A model generated the notes under the pieces. The model did not search any database. It was not told the origin of the DNA and was given only the letters and a program-made list of their open reading frames with translations. This document shows, piece after piece, positions 1 through 11,736 of a stretch of DNA of 64,000 nucleotides (the first letter of the stretch is position 1; each line of letters starts with the position of its first letter). A program made the position numbers and the translations under genes. Source of the DNA: SG8-30 sp963710135 (GTDB taxonomy: Bacteria > Pseudomonadota > Gammaproteobacteria > Steroidobacterales > Steroidobacteraceae); contig CAVPYY010000006.1 in the NCBI GenBank assembly GCA_963710135.1, forward strand, positions 682,001 through 746,000, in the 5' to 3' direction.

Positions 1-2175
1 CCTGAGCGCGTTGCTGATCACCGTCACCGACGAAAGGGACATCGCAGCGGCCGCGACCGCCGGGGTGAGCGTCCACCCCAGCCAGGGATAGAGGATGCCG
101 GCCGCGAGCGGCACGCCGAGCGCGTTGTAGCCAAACGCCAGCCACAGGTTCTGCCGCACGTTGCGCATCGTGGCGACACCCAGGCGCCGCGCGCGGGCGA
201 TCGCCGCCAGGTCGCCCTTCACCAGCGTGATGCCGGCAGTCTGCTTGGCGACATCCGTGCCATGCCCCATGGCGATACCGACGTCGGCGCGCGCCAGCGC
301 GGGCGCATCGTTGACGCCGTCGCCAGCCATGGCGACCCGGTGGCCCCGCCGCTGCAGCGCGGCGATGGCCTCGGCCTTGCCCTCTGGCTTGACCCCGGCG
401 ATGACCTCGTCGATGGCCAGATCCGCACCGACCTGTTTCGCCGCCCGCTCGCTGTCGCCGGTCAGCATTACGACCGCGAGCCCGAGCGCACGCAACTCGT
501 CGAGCGCCTCGCGAGTGCCGGGCTTGACGGGGTCGTGCGCCGTCAGCAGTCCCGCGAGGCGCCCGCCGATGCTCACGAACACAATACTGGCACCGCCGGC
601 CATCGCGTGGTCCGCGTCCTGCTCCAGGCTCCCTGCCCCGCCTACGAACTGGCTGCTGCCGAGCCTCACCGCCGCTCCGTTCACCGTGCCGGCGGTGCCG
701 GCGCCGGGCGTGGACTGCACGTCGCGCGCCAGCGGCGGGCGGATCCCGCGCTCGCGCGCCGCCGCCACGATGGCCCGTGCGAGGGGATGGTCGCTCTGCT
801 TGGCCACGCCCGACGCGAGGCGCAGCACTTCGGCCTCCTCGAAGCCCGCGCCGACATGAATGGCGTCCAGACGCGGGCGCCCCTCGGTCAACGTGCCGGT
901 CTTGTCGCAGACCAGCGTGTCCACACCCGCCATGGCCTCCAGCGCACGCGCCTCGCGAAACAGCACGCCGGACTGCGCGCCACGGCCCATGGCGACGGTC
1001 ATCGACATCGGTGTCGCCAGGCCCACCGCGCAGGGGCAGGCGATGATCAGCACCGTCACGCCGGCGACCAGCGCGTGGGCGATGCGCGGCTCCGGACCGA
1101 GCCACCACCAGGCCGCAGCGCTGAAGATCGCGACCACCACCACGGCGGGCACGAACCAGGCCGAGACCCGGTCCGCCAGTGCGTGCACCGGTGCGCGGCT
1201 GCGCTGCGCGTCGGCGACCATTCCGACGATGCGCGCCAGCGTGCCCTCGGAGCCGATGCCCTCCGCCCACATCACCAGCGACCCGTCGCCGTTGACGGTG
1301 CCGCCGATCAGCTTGTCGCCAGCCATCTTGGTGACCGGGATCGACTCGCCGGTGACCATGCTCTCGTCCACCGCGCTCGAGCCTTCCAGCACGACGCCGT
1401 CGACCGGAATCCGGGCGCCAGGACGGACCCGCAGCTTGTCCTGCTTGACCACTTGCTCCAGCAGGACCTCCTGTTCACTGCCGTCGTCGCCGATCCTCAC
1501 CGCCACCGGCGGCGCCAGGTCGAGCAGCGCACGCAGCGCCGAACCCGTGCGCGCCCGCGCACCGAGCTCGAGGATCTGTCCGGCCAGCACCAGTGCGACG
1601 ATGACCGCCGCGGCCTCGAAGTAGAGCGGCACGACGCCCATGGCATCGCGGGCGGAGGCCGGAAACAGCTGCGGCGCCATGAGCGCCACCAGGCTGTAGA
1701 GATACGCCGCCGAAACACCCAGCCCGATCAAGGTGAACATGTTCAGCCGCCGCGTCAGCGACTCGACCGCGCGGCGCAGGAACGGCCAGCCTGCCCACAG
1801 CACGACGGGTGTGGCCAGCAGCCCCTGCGCCACCCGGGCCCAGCGTGCGTGCTCCAGCGGCGCCAGGGCGGGCACGACCATTGGGCCCATCGCGAGCACC
1901 AGCACGGCGAGCGCCAGCGGTGCCGCGACCCACAGCCGCCGCCGGAAGTCGACCAGCTCGGGGTTCTCCGCCGGCAGCGCCGTGACCGTCACGGGCTCCA
2001 GCGCACAGCCGCAGTCGGCGCAGTGACCCGGACCCGCTTCGTGGATGTCGGGGTGCATCGGGCAGGTCCAGTGCGAGGTGCTCGCCGCAACCGGCTCGAG
2101 CGCCATGCCGCACTCCGGGCACGATCCGGGGGCGTCGCGCAGGATATCGGGGTGCATGGGGCAGGTGTAGTTCAT
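1..2175 (-). CDS. copA: Copper/silver-translocating P1B-type ATPase, 3' end cut by window edge
   Basis: Inner-membrane pump that exports Cu(I)/Ag(I) using ATP. The visible 725 residues are in one uninterrupted frame. Two N-terminal heavy-metal-binding motifs (CPMHP near residues 5 and 38, each followed by a CxxCG/CxxC pair) replace the usual ferredoxin-like HMA domains. TGES lies at 275-278, the metal-channel CPC at 380-382, the phosphorylated DKTGT at 424-428 and the hinge GDGVND at 618-623. Only the last few residues are lost at base 1. The start is ATG at 2175, overlapping the cusA stop as ATGA, so it is the last visible gene of a cus operon. Copper and silver cannot be told apart from sequence alone; the twin CPMHP layout also occurs in SilP/CopF-type pumps. 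Confidence 0.95.
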   Translation of the reverse strand, partial: MNYTCPMHPDILRDAPGSCPECGMALEPVAASTSHWTCPMHPDIHEAGPGHCADCGCALEPVTVTALPAENPELVDFRRRLWVAAPLALAVLVLAMGPMVVPALAPLEHARWARVAQGLLATPVVLWAGWPFLRRAVESLTRRLNMFTLIGLGVSAAYLYSLVALMAPQLFPASARDAMGVVPLYFEAAAVIVALVLAGQILELGARARTGSALRALLDLAPPVAVRIGDDGSEQEVLLEQVVKQDKLRVRPGARIPVDGVVLEGSSAVDESMVTGESIPVTKMAGDKLIGGTVNGDGSLVMWAEGIGSEGTLARIVGMVADAQRSRAPVHALADRVSAWFVPAVVVVAIFSAAAWWWLGPEPRIAHALVAGVTVLIIACPCAVGLATPMSMTVAMGRGAQSGVLFREARALEAMAGVDTLVCDKTGTLTEGRPRLDAIHVGAGFEEAEVLRLASGVAKQSDHPLARAIVAAARERGIRPPLARDVQSTPGAGTAGTVNGAAVRLGSSQFVGGAGSLEQDADHAMAGGASIVFVSIGGRLAGLLTAHDPVKPGTREALDELRALGLAVVMLTGDSERAAKQVGADLAIDEVIAGVKPEGKAEAIAALQRRGHRVAMAGDGVNDAPALARADVGIAMGHGTDVAKQTAGITLVKGDLAAIARARRLGVATMRNVRQNLWLAFGYNALGVPLAAGILYPWLGWTLTPAVAAAAMSLSSVTVISNALR

Positions 2176-5100
2176 GCATGCCTCGCCGTGCGGCCGAGGC
2201 CAGCCTGTTTCCACAACAGGTACACCGACGGGATGACGATCAGGGTGAGCAGCGTGGCGCTGACCATGCCGCCAATCATCGGCGCCGCGACGCGCCGCAT
2301 CACCTCGGAGCCCGTGCCGCTGCCCCACATGATCGGCAGCAGGCCGAAGACGATGGTCAATACGGTCATCAGCTTCGGCCGCAGGCGCAGCAGCGCGCCC
2401 TCCACGATGCTCTCGGTGACCGCCGCACCGTCAAGAGTGATGCCGCTGGCCTCGGCCGCCGCCACGCGCCGCTCCCAGGCCTGGTTGAGGTAGAGGAGCA
2501 TCACCACTCCGGTCTCCGCCGCCACGCCGGCGAGCGCAATGAAGCCGACCGCCACGGCAATGCTGACATTGTAGTCGAGCAAGTACAGCAGCCAGACCCC
2601 GCCGATGAGCGCGAACGGCAGGCTACCGAGTATGACGAGTACGTCGCCGAAGCGGCCGAAGTTGAGATACAGCAGCAGCACGATGATGGCCAGCGTGAAC
2701 GGCACCACGACGCGCATGCGCTCGGCCGCCCGCTGCCAGTACTCGTACTGCCCCGACCAGCGCAGGCTGTAGCCGGGAGGCAGGCTCACCTGCCGGGCCA
2801 CGGTGTCGCGCGCCTCGGCCACGTACGAGCCGAGGTCGCGATCCCGCAGGTCCACGTACACCCAGCCCGACGGCCGGGCATTCTCGCTGCGGATCATCGC
2901 GGGCCCGTCGGTGATGTGCACCGTGGCGACATCGGCGAGCGTCAGCTGCGCACCGTCCGGCGCGACCAGCGGCAGCGCCTGAAGGTCCTCCAGCGAATTG
3001 CGCCAGTCCTGCGGGTAGCGCAGGTTGATGGGGTATCGCTCGAGCCCCTCTACGGAGTACGCGAGCGTCATGCCGCCCACCGCCATCGAGACGTAGTCCT
3101 GCACGTCCGCGATGTTGAGCCCGTAGCGGGCGGCATCACGGCGGCGGATGTCGACGTCGATGTAGCGGCCCGTCGCGGCGCGCTCGGCGTAGACCGAGGC
3201 GGTCCCGGGCACCCCGGCCAGCGCCCGCTCCACTTCGAGGCCGAGGCGCTCGATGACGGCCAGGTCCGGCCCGCTGATCTTGATGCCCACCGGCGTCTTG
3301 ATGCCGGTCGCGAGCATGTCGATGCGGGTCTTGATCGGCGGGACCCAGGTATTGGCGAGCCCCGGCACCTGCACCGCGCGGTCCAGCTCCTGGCGCAGCC
3401 GCTCGGGCGTCATGCCGGGCCGCCACTCGTCGCGCGGCCGGATCTTGATGGTCGTCTCGAGCATCTCGAACGGCGCCGGATCGGTCGCGGTCTCGGCCCG
3501 TCCCGCCTTGCCGAAGACGCGCTCGACCTCCGGCACCGTCTTGATCAGCCGGTCGGTCTGCTGCAGCAGGGCGCGCACGGTGTCGGCCGACACCCCGGGC
3601 AGCGTCGTCGGCATGTACATCAGGTCGCCCTCGTCGAGCTCCGGCATGAACTCGCTGCCGAGCCGCGAGGCCGGCCAGAGCGTGGCGAGCACCAGCAGCC
3701 GCGGCGGTCACCAGCACCACGCGCGGATGCCTGAGCGCGATTGCCAGCAGCGGCCGGTACGCCGCCATGGTCGCGCGGTTCACCGGGTTGGCCGTCTCCG
3801 GACGGATGCGCCCGCGCACCAGCAGCGTGATCAGCACCGGCACCAGGGTGATCGACAGGAGCGCCGCCGGCGACCATCGCCCAGGTCTTGGTGAACGCCA
3901 GCGGGTGGAACAGCCTGCCCTCCTGTGCGTCGAGCGCGAACACGGGCAGGAACGACAGCGCGACGATCATCAGCGAGAAGAACAGCGACGGGCCCACCTC
4001 GCTGCAGGCCTCGAGCACCAGCCTGGAGCGATCCCGGTCCGCCACCTGCGGACCGTGCTCGAGCTTCTTGTGGACGTTCTCCACCATCACGATGCCAGCG
4101 TCGATCATTGCGCCGATCGCGATCGCGATGCCGCCCAGCGACATGATGTTGGCGTTCAGTCCCTGGAAATACATGATCAGGAACGACGCCAGGATGCCGA
4201 GCGGCAAAGTCACGATCACTACCAGGCTCGAGCGGAAGTGGAACAGGAAGACGGCGCAGACCAGCGCCACGATCAGGAACTCCTCGACCAGCTTGCGCTG
4301 CAGGTTATCCACCGCACGCTGGATGAGTGCGGAACGGTCGTAGGTCTCAACGATCTCGACGCCTTCCGGCAGGCCCCTGGCCAGTTCGTCGAGTCGCTCG
4401 CGGACCCGGCGGATGGTCTCACGGGCGTTCTCACCGCTGCGCATGACCACGATGCCGCCCGCGACCTCGCCCTCGCCGTCCAGCTCGGCGATGCCGCGGC
4501 GCATCTCGGGCCCGAGGCGCACCTCTGCGACGTCCTTGAGCAGCACCGGGACCCGGTTGCTGGTTCGCAGCGGCAGGTTGCGCAGGTCTTCCACGCCCTG
4601 GATGTAGCCGGACGCGCGCACCATGTACTCGGCCTCGGCCATCTCGATGACCGAGCCGCCGGCCTCCGAATTACCGCGGTCGACGGCGTCCTTGACCGCT
4701 TCGACTGACAGCCCGAAGCCGCGCAGGCGGACCGGGTCGACGACCACCTGATACTGCTTGACCATCCCGCCGACGCTGGCCGCCTCGGCGACTCCAGGTA
4801 TCGACTGCAGCTCGTACTTCAGGAACCAGTCCTGCAGGCTGCGGAGTTCGGCGAGGTCATGCCGGCCACTGCGATCGACCAGCGCGTACTGGTAGATCCA
4901 GCCTACCCCGGTGGCATCCGGACCGAGCGCGGGCAGCACGCCGGCGGGCAGCCGCGGCACCGCCTGGCTAAGGTACTCGAGTACGCGCGAGCGCGCCCAG
5001 TACAGGTCCGTACCGTCCTCGAACAGCACGTACACGAACGAGTCGCCGAAGAACGAGTAGCCGCGTACGGTCGTCGCGCCCGGAACGGCGAGCAGGGCGG

Positions 5101-5311
5101 TCGTGAGCGGGTAGGTGACCTGGTCCTCGACAACCCGCGGCGACTGGCCGGGGAACGGCGTACGCACGATCACCTGCACGTCCGACAGGTCCGGGATGGC
5201 GTCGACGGGAGTGCGCGCCAACGCCCAGAGTCCGGCGACGGTCAGCAGGCCGGCCAGCAGCAGCACCAGTGCGCGATGCGCAAGCGAGCCGCGAATGATG
5301 GCGGAGATCAT
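2172..5311 (-). CDS. cusA: CusA-type RND heavy-metal efflux pump (two frame breaks)
   Basis: Inner-membrane proton-driven RND transporter that moves Cu(I)/Ag(I) through the CusCBA tripartite channel. About 1046 residues when repaired, the usual family length. The N-terminal half (start ATG 5311) carries the first TM helix and the PVDAIPDLSDVQV motif. The C-terminal half carries EFMPELDEGDLMYMP and RIDMLATGIKTPVGIK, which contain methionines equivalent to the metal-relay residues. The reading frame breaks near 3865 and near 3700; each break is explained by one extra base, and conservation resumes immediately in the next frame. It overlaps cusB and copA by ATGA junctions. I infer sequencing errors rather than a dead gene, because both halves are fully conserved. 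Confidence 0.93.
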
Positions 5312-6666
5312 GACCCGTGCTCCGCGTGTGCGGCCGCCCCGGCATCGCCCGGCGCAGCGGGCTCGGAGAAGCGCCGCAGGCTCTCACGGACCTGCGACTC
5401 GGAGTCGATCATGAACTGCCCGGATACGACCACCTGCTCGCCCGGCTCTATGCCCTGCAGGATCTCGACCAGGGGGCCATTCGCGCGACCGGCCACGACG
5501 TCGCGCGCCGTGAAACGTCCCTCTCCCAGCGCCACGATGACCCGCTCGGCCCGGCCGGTGCGGATCAGCGACTCGGCGGGCACCAGCACGACTTCGCCAC
5601 CGGCGGCGCCCTGGATCACGACGTCGGCGAGCATGCCGGCGGCCAGCCGGCCATCCGGGTTGTCGACGCCGAAGCGCAGCTGCAGGGTGCGGGTGGCATC
5701 GGCCAGCGCCGGCAAGACCTCTAGCACACGGGCCTCGTAGGGCGTGCCGGGCAAGGCGGCGAAGTTGAGGGTCGCGCGGTCGCCGACCCGCACCCGGGCG
5801 GCCTCCGCTTCGGGGACATCGGCAACCACCCACAGACGCGAAATGGGCGCCAGGGTCATCGCGCTCATCGCGGGTTCCGCGAGCGCTCCCTCGCGGACAC
5901 CGAGCGCGACGACGACGCCGTCCTCGGGTGCGTAGTAGGTCACGCGCCGTGCGGGCTCGCCCCCCTGCTCCAGTACCCTGATGGCGGACCGGTCCAGCCC
6001 CAGCGCCTCGAGCCGTGCCGACGACGCGGCGATCAGGGCGGCATCGCCGAGGTTTAGCGCATGCTGGTACTCGCGCTGCGCCGTCGCCAGGCGCGGCGAG
6101 AACACCGAGAACAGTGCCTGCCCTCGGCGCACGCGCTCGCCCTCCGCACGAACCGCCAGCCGCTCGACGTAGCCTTCAGCGCGCACCCGCACCTCGATCC
6201 GGCCACGCTCGTCCCAGGCCACCGTGCCGACGGTCGCGACCGTCGCGTCCAGTCGTCCGCGTGTCGCCGGCGCGGTGCGCACCCCGAGGTTGTTGACCAT
6301 CACCGGCGAGAGTTCCAGAACGCCCTGCTGACTCGTCGCCCCGCCGCCATAGACGGGCACGAAGTCCATGCCCATCTCGTCCTTGCGGGGAGTCGGCGAG
6401 GTAATCGTCGGATCGTGGGGGTGGCGGTAATAGAGAACTTCCGGCTCCTCCGCGCTGGCGTTGCGCACGGGTACCAGCTGCATGCCGCAGATCGGGCAGG
6501 TACCCGCCTCGTCGGAGGTCACTTCCGGATGCATCGGGCATTGATAGGTCGCATCGAGATGCCTCGCGGCATGCTCCAACGGCGTGTCGGAGGTAGCGGA
6601 AGTAGTCGGGTTGCCGCAGGCGCTGACCAGCAACGCGAGCAGTGCCGACGTCAGGTAGCGATTCAT
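5308..6666 (-). CDS. cusB: CusB-type periplasmic adaptor with N-terminal heavy-metal-binding domain
   Basis: Membrane-fusion protein linking CusA to the outer-membrane channel. It has 452 residues in one intact frame. The N-terminus is a lipoprotein signal (LLALLVSACGN, lipid cysteine about residue 17), so it is probably anchored in the inner membrane. A heavy-metal-binding domain follows (CPMHPEVTSDEAGTCPICGM, about 43-62), then the CusB-type PRKDEMGMDFVPVYGGG segment (about 92-110), barrel-sandwich/lipoyl and beta-barrel regions. The CPMHP domain is shared with the two copies in CopA of the same operon. The start ATG at 6666 overlaps the cusC stop. Confidence 0.93.
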   Translation of the reverse strand: MNRYLTSALLALLVSACGNPTTSATSDTPLEHAARHLDATYQCPMHPEVTSDEAGTCPICGMQLVPVRNASAEEPEVLYYRHPHDPTITSPTPRKDEMGMDFVPVYGGGATSQQGVLELSPVMVNNLGVRTAPATRGRLDATVATVGTVAWDERGRIEVRVRAEGYVERLAVRAEGERVRRGQALFSVFSPRLATAQREYQHALNLGDAALIAASSARLEALGLDRSAIRVLEQGGEPARRVTYYAPEDGVVVALGVREGALAEPAMSAMTLAPISRLWVVADVPEAEAARVRVGDRATLNFAALPGTPYEARVLEVLPALADATRTLQLRFGVDNPDGRLAAGMLADVVIQGAAGGEVVLVPAESLIRTGRAERVIVALGEGRFTARDVVAGRANGPLVEILQGIEPGEQVVVSGQFMIDSESQVRESLRRFSEPAAPGDAGAAAHAEHGS

Positions 6667-7940
6667 GGCGCTTCTCCAGCGAGATAGTCGAGCTCAGCCC
6701 TGCTGATGGCGTAATCGGCGCGCAAGCGGAGCACGCGGTCGCGCACCGCCAGCACGCGCTGCTGGGTGCTGATCACTTCCTCGAGCGGCGCGTCACCCGC
6801 CCCGTAGGCCGACAGCGTGGACTCATGCGAAACGTCGGCCAGCCGCTCCACCTGCTGCTGGTACAACGCGATCAGTTCCGCCAGGCGCGTCGCCCGCGCA
6901 TGCTCCGCGCGCAGCCGCCCTTCGAGCTCGCGCGACTCGTCGTCGACTCCGGCATCGGCCACGCGCAGCATGGCCCGCGCCGCGGCGGCATCGCGGTCCT
7001 GCCGGTCGCGCGTGAACAGCGGGACGTCGAAGGTCAGCATCGCGGTGAGCATGTCCGGGCGCGTGCCGCCCGCCATGCCTGCCCCCTGCCGGAAGCCATA
7101 CGAGACGTCCACGCCGAACGAGGGCTTGTAGCGCTCCCGCGCGAGGTCGGCCGCCGCCTGGGCGGCGAGGCGTTGTTGCGCGCGCTGCTCGAGCCGCGGA
7201 TGGCTGGCAATGCGCTCGACCAGCGCCCCGAGCGGCGGCAGGTCGGCCACGCGCAGGGGCGCGGCAACGCGGTTCATCGCGCGGCCGGGTCCGATCCAGC
7301 GTTCGAGCTCCGCTTGCGCCACGTCCTGCTCGCGCCGCGCGTCGATGGCACGCTCCTCGATATCGAGCAGCATCAGTCGCGCATCGAGCAACTCGGTCTG
7401 GCTGCCCTCGCCGCTGCGGTAGCTCGCCTCGATGCTCTCGACCAGCGCATGACCCCAGCGCAGCTGCTCGCCCAGCAGGGCCAGTGACTGATCCTGGTAG
7501 TCGAGTTCGCGCCAGGCGCGCTCCACCGCCAGGGCGACTGACCGGGCCCGTTCCCCGGCCTCGGCGTCGGCCGCCTGCGCGCGATGATCCAGGCCGGCAC
7601 GCTGCAGGCGGCGGCTGTCGCCCGCCGGGAATCGCTGCATGATCCCGACCTCGAGCATGGTCATGTCCTCGGCGCCGAGGTCGAACGAGTCCGTCGGGAC
7701 GTTCACCGCGCCGATCCGTGCTTCGGGATCGGGCAACTGGCCCGCCGCCACCGACATCTCGCGCAGCGCCCCGGACTCGCTCTCGATGGCGAGCCGACCA
7801 GCGTCGCGGAGCACCGCGAGGCGCTGCGCCTCCGCGAGCGACAGAGCGGCGGGCTCGGCTGCGCCGGCGGACGCCGAAGCGAACAGTGCCAGGACTATCA
7901 GGGCTGTCGGACCCGCCCAACGGTCAAGAAATGCGTGCAT
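6663..7940 (-). CDS. cusC: CusC/TolC-family outer-membrane efflux protein
   Basis: Outer-membrane channel for the copper RND system. It has 425 residues, intact. The N-terminus is a cleavable signal peptide (hydrophobic stretch about 14-26, ending AGAAEP) with no lipobox, unlike E. coli CusC. The body shows the alpha-helical hairpin repeat of the OEP family (for example LSLAEAQRLAVLRDAGRLA). The start ATG at 7940 is preceded by a strong AGGAGGAGG that sits very close to it. It is the upstream partner of cusB and cusA with an ATGA overlap. The family is certain; the metal specificity comes from the neighbours. Confidence 0.9.
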   Translation of the reverse strand: MHAFLDRWAGPTALIVLALFASASAGAAEPAALSLAEAQRLAVLRDAGRLAIESESGALREMSVAAGQLPDPEARIGAVNVPTDSFDLGAEDMTMLEVGIMQRFPAGDSRRLQRAGLDHRAQAADAEAGERARSVALAVERAWRELDYQDQSLALLGEQLRWGHALVESIEASYRSGEGSQTELLDARLMLLDIEERAIDARREQDVAQAELERWIGPGRAMNRVAAPLRVADLPPLGALVERIASHPRLEQRAQQRLAAQAAADLARERYKPSFGVDVSYGFRQGAGMAGGTRPDMLTAMLTFDVPLFTRDRQDRDAAAARAMLRVADAGVDDESRELEGRLRAEHARATRLAELIALYQQQVERLADVSHESTLSAYGAGDAPLEEVISTQQRVLAVRDRVLRLRADYAISRAELDYLAGEAP

Positions 7941-7985
7941 GCCTCCTCCTGCAGGAACGTCGAACAGACGAACCGGACAGGGGGG

Positions 7986-8441
7986 CTATTTCAGGTAGGA
8001 GCAGTAACGCTGTTGCAGCGTGGCGCGCGGCGGATGCGGGCTGTCGACCGGCGAGAAGGTCGCAGCGACGGGCGGTGCTCGGGCGAGGTCCGCCGAAGCC
8101 GTGGTGAGGAGCGGGCCGAGGCCGATGTCCGACGGCTGGGCCGGCTGCGTGTCCTTGGCCGGCAGCGCCGGGACGCCCACCGCGTCGCACTCGAGGGCCG
8201 TGCCCGATGCACAGTCGTGATGGCCGGACGGTGACGGGGGACAGTGCGGACAGTCATGCGTGACCGGTTCCGCCGGCGCATCGCCGGCGTGATGCGCGTG
8301 CATGCCGGCATGGCCATCCATCGACCCCGCCGCGGCCATGCAGGGCTGCACGGCAAGGCTCATCCAACTCATGGCAAACAGCGCGACCGTCAAACGGCCG
8401 AGCGATGCGCGCCAGCGCCTGAGTGAATGCAGCAGAGCCAT
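7986..8441 (-). CDS. Small exported Met/His/Cys-rich protein of the copper operon
   Basis: First gene of the cus operon, about 151 residues from the ATG at 8441. That start places a hydrophobic signal (LTVALFAMSWMSLAVQPCMA) at the N-terminus; an in-frame ATG at 8516 gives an unlikely arginine-rich leader. The mature region has a cluster of potential metal ligands (MDGHAGMHAHH, THDCPHCPP, GHHDCASG, ALECD) and then a proline/alanine-rich tail. I do not recognise the family with certainty; it resembles short DUF2946-like copper-locus proteins. A periplasmic copper-binding or sensing role is inferred from composition and location only. Confidence 0.65.
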   Translation of the reverse strand: MALLHSLRRWRASLGRLTVALFAMSWMSLAVQPCMAAAGSMDGHAGMHAHHAGDAPAEPVTHDCPHCPPSPSGHHDCASGTALECDAVGVPALPAKDTQPAQPSDIGLGPLLTTASADLARAPPVAATFSPVDSPHPPRATLQQRYCSYLK

Positions 8442-8639
8442 CGATACAGCGTACCCGTGGAACCTACGCGCCACGCTACGCGCCGCACGCTGTGCGGTCA
8501 AACGCGGACACCGCAATCGGCGACCCGCGTCACCCCTCCCAGGACCATCGGCCCGGGGGCCGGGCTGTGCTAAAGTTGCGGTTTGTCCCGGAAGTTCCCT
8601 TTACAAACAATGATATCCGGGCCGCAGGAGCCTTAATCG
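8442..8639. promoter_or_regulatory. Divergent promoter region between the cus operon and icd
   Basis: 198 bases between divergent genes must hold promoters for both. On the icd side an AGGAG (8626-8630) sits nine bases before the ATG and decides that start. I see no convincing CueR- or CusR-type operator by eye. Confidence 0.5.
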
Positions 8640-9942
<1,303 letters not shown>

Positions 9943-9955
9943 TCCGACCGCGATC

Positions 9956-11736
9956 GTGAATAGCGATACAGGGACCGTCGACGCGACCCTGGTGCAGTCC
10001 TGCGCCAGGGTCATCGTCACCGAGTTCGCACGCTACAACGACGAGTTCCGTATCGTCACCCGGCGCGCGCCGGACCGCTTCGAGAATTGCGACTGGAGCG
10101 GCATGCAGCGCGACGTCGTCGAGCGCCTCGACCTGTACGGTCTGTCCGTCAACCGCGCCATCCAGGACTGCTCGGCGTTGCTGGGCGCGCGCAAGGCGGA
10201 TCCGGCCGTCTGGAAGCGGATCCGCGACAGCTTTGCTGGCATGATCGAAGCGCTTCCGGATCCTGAGTTCCTGAAGACGTTCTTCAGTTCCATCACGCGG
10301 CGCATGTTCGGTACCGTCGGCGTCAGTCCCGACATTGAGTTCTTTGCGCTCGACCTCGATCCCCTGCGCGGGATCACGGCCGAAGTCGTCACCAGCACCT
10401 ACTCCAATCGCGGCTCGATCGGACTGCTGTTCGAGGAACTCCTGTCTGATTTCCGCTTCAAGTCGCCGTGGCGGGACTTCGAGGGCAGCGTGGAACACGT
10501 GACCACGGACGTCGCGTTACACCTGTCGAGAATCAACGAGACCCGTCCGATCGAGGAAGTCGAAGTGATCCGGCGCGTCTTCTACCAGATGACTCGCGCC
10601 TACGTCGTGGGGCGGGTCAAGGGCGACGGATGGATGCTGCCGATCGCCATCGCCTTCAAGAATGACGATCGCGGCGTGCTGGTCGACGCCGTGATGCTCA
10701 AGGAGGGCGACGTCTCGCTGCTGTTCGGGTTCACGCGCAGCTACTTCCATGTAGACCTGTCGCGTGTCGGCGAGGCCGTGCTGTTCCTGAAGTCCATCCT
10801 GCCGCGCAAACCGGTCTCCGAGCTGTTCACCGTGCTGGGCCGGGCCAAGCAGGGCAAGACCGAGCGCTTCCGCGAGCTGTTCCGCCACCTGGAGCATACC
10901 GACGACCGCTTCGTGATTGCCCCGGGCGAAAAGGGCCTGGTGATGGCCTGCTTCACCCTGCCCTCCTTCGACGTCGTCTTCAAGATCATCCGCGACCGGT
11001 TCCCGGAAGTGAAGAACGTGCTGCGCGAAGAAGTCATGGCGAAGTACGACATGGTCTTCAAGCACGACCGCGCGGGGCGACTGGTCGACGCGCAGGAGTT
11101 CAAGCGCGTCAGGATCCCGAGGTCACGGTTCTCGCAGGAAGTGCTCGATGAACTGCTCGGGGAATGCGCCATCACCGTCAGCGAGGTCGGCGACGAGATC
11201 GCGCTCGACCACGTTTACATCGAGCGCAAGATGACGCCGCTCAACCTATATGTCCGCAGCGCCACTCCCGAGCAGGCGGAAATGGCGGTCATCGAGTACG
11301 GGCAGGCCTGCGGGATCTCGCCTACACCAACATCTTCGCGGGCGACCTGTTGCTCAAGAACTTCGGCGTGACGCGCCATGGCCGGGTCATCTTCTACGAC
11401 TACGACGAGCTCTGCCGCGTGACCGACTGCCGCTTTCGCGACCTGCCCCAGGCGCAGAGCTACGAAGACGAGATGCGCGCCGATGCCTGGTTCTACGTCG
11501 CGGACAACGACGTCTTTCCGGAGACGTTCATCAATTTCCTGGGCTTCGACGATCGTCTGAAGCAGGTCTTTCTCGAGAAGCACGGCGACATCCTCGAGGC
11601 GGACTGGTGGCGCCAGTTGCAGGAACGCCTGAAGGAAGGCGACGTGGTCGAGGTTGTGCCGTACCACTCGCACCGGGTCAGGGTCGCCAGCAGCGTGGCG
11701 CCCGCGCCCGAGCGATTGCCAGCGCCCGCAGGCTAG
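9956..11736 (+). CDS. aceK: Isocitrate dehydrogenase kinase/phosphatase (one frame break)
   Basis: Bifunctional enzyme that phosphorylates and dephosphorylates Icd to set flux between the TCA cycle and the glyoxylate shunt. About 594 residues from a GTG start at 9956. The C-terminal kinase core includes NIFAGDLLLKNFGVTRHGRV and FYDYDELC, the family signature. The frame breaks near 11308, explained by one base lost from a CCC run before the conserved RDLAYTNIF. It lies 13 bases behind icd rather than in an aceBA operon, and no malate synthase or isocitrate lyase is in the window. The 3' end overlaps the opposing PLP-enzyme gene by four bases. Confidence 0.94.

Noticed and set aside
262..2493. 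Long open frame antisense to copA (743 codons)
   Set aside because: Composition is His/Arg/Gln-rich with no conserved motif; it is the shadow of a real minus-strand gene in high-GC DNA. The same holds for antisense frames at 45354-47732, 55878-57773 and 58422-60185.
2172..5311. cusA as a pseudogene, and likewise the other interrupted genes
   Set aside because: Conserved residues continue exactly across each single-base break, and breaks hit unrelated essential-type genes in patches; error is the simpler explanation.
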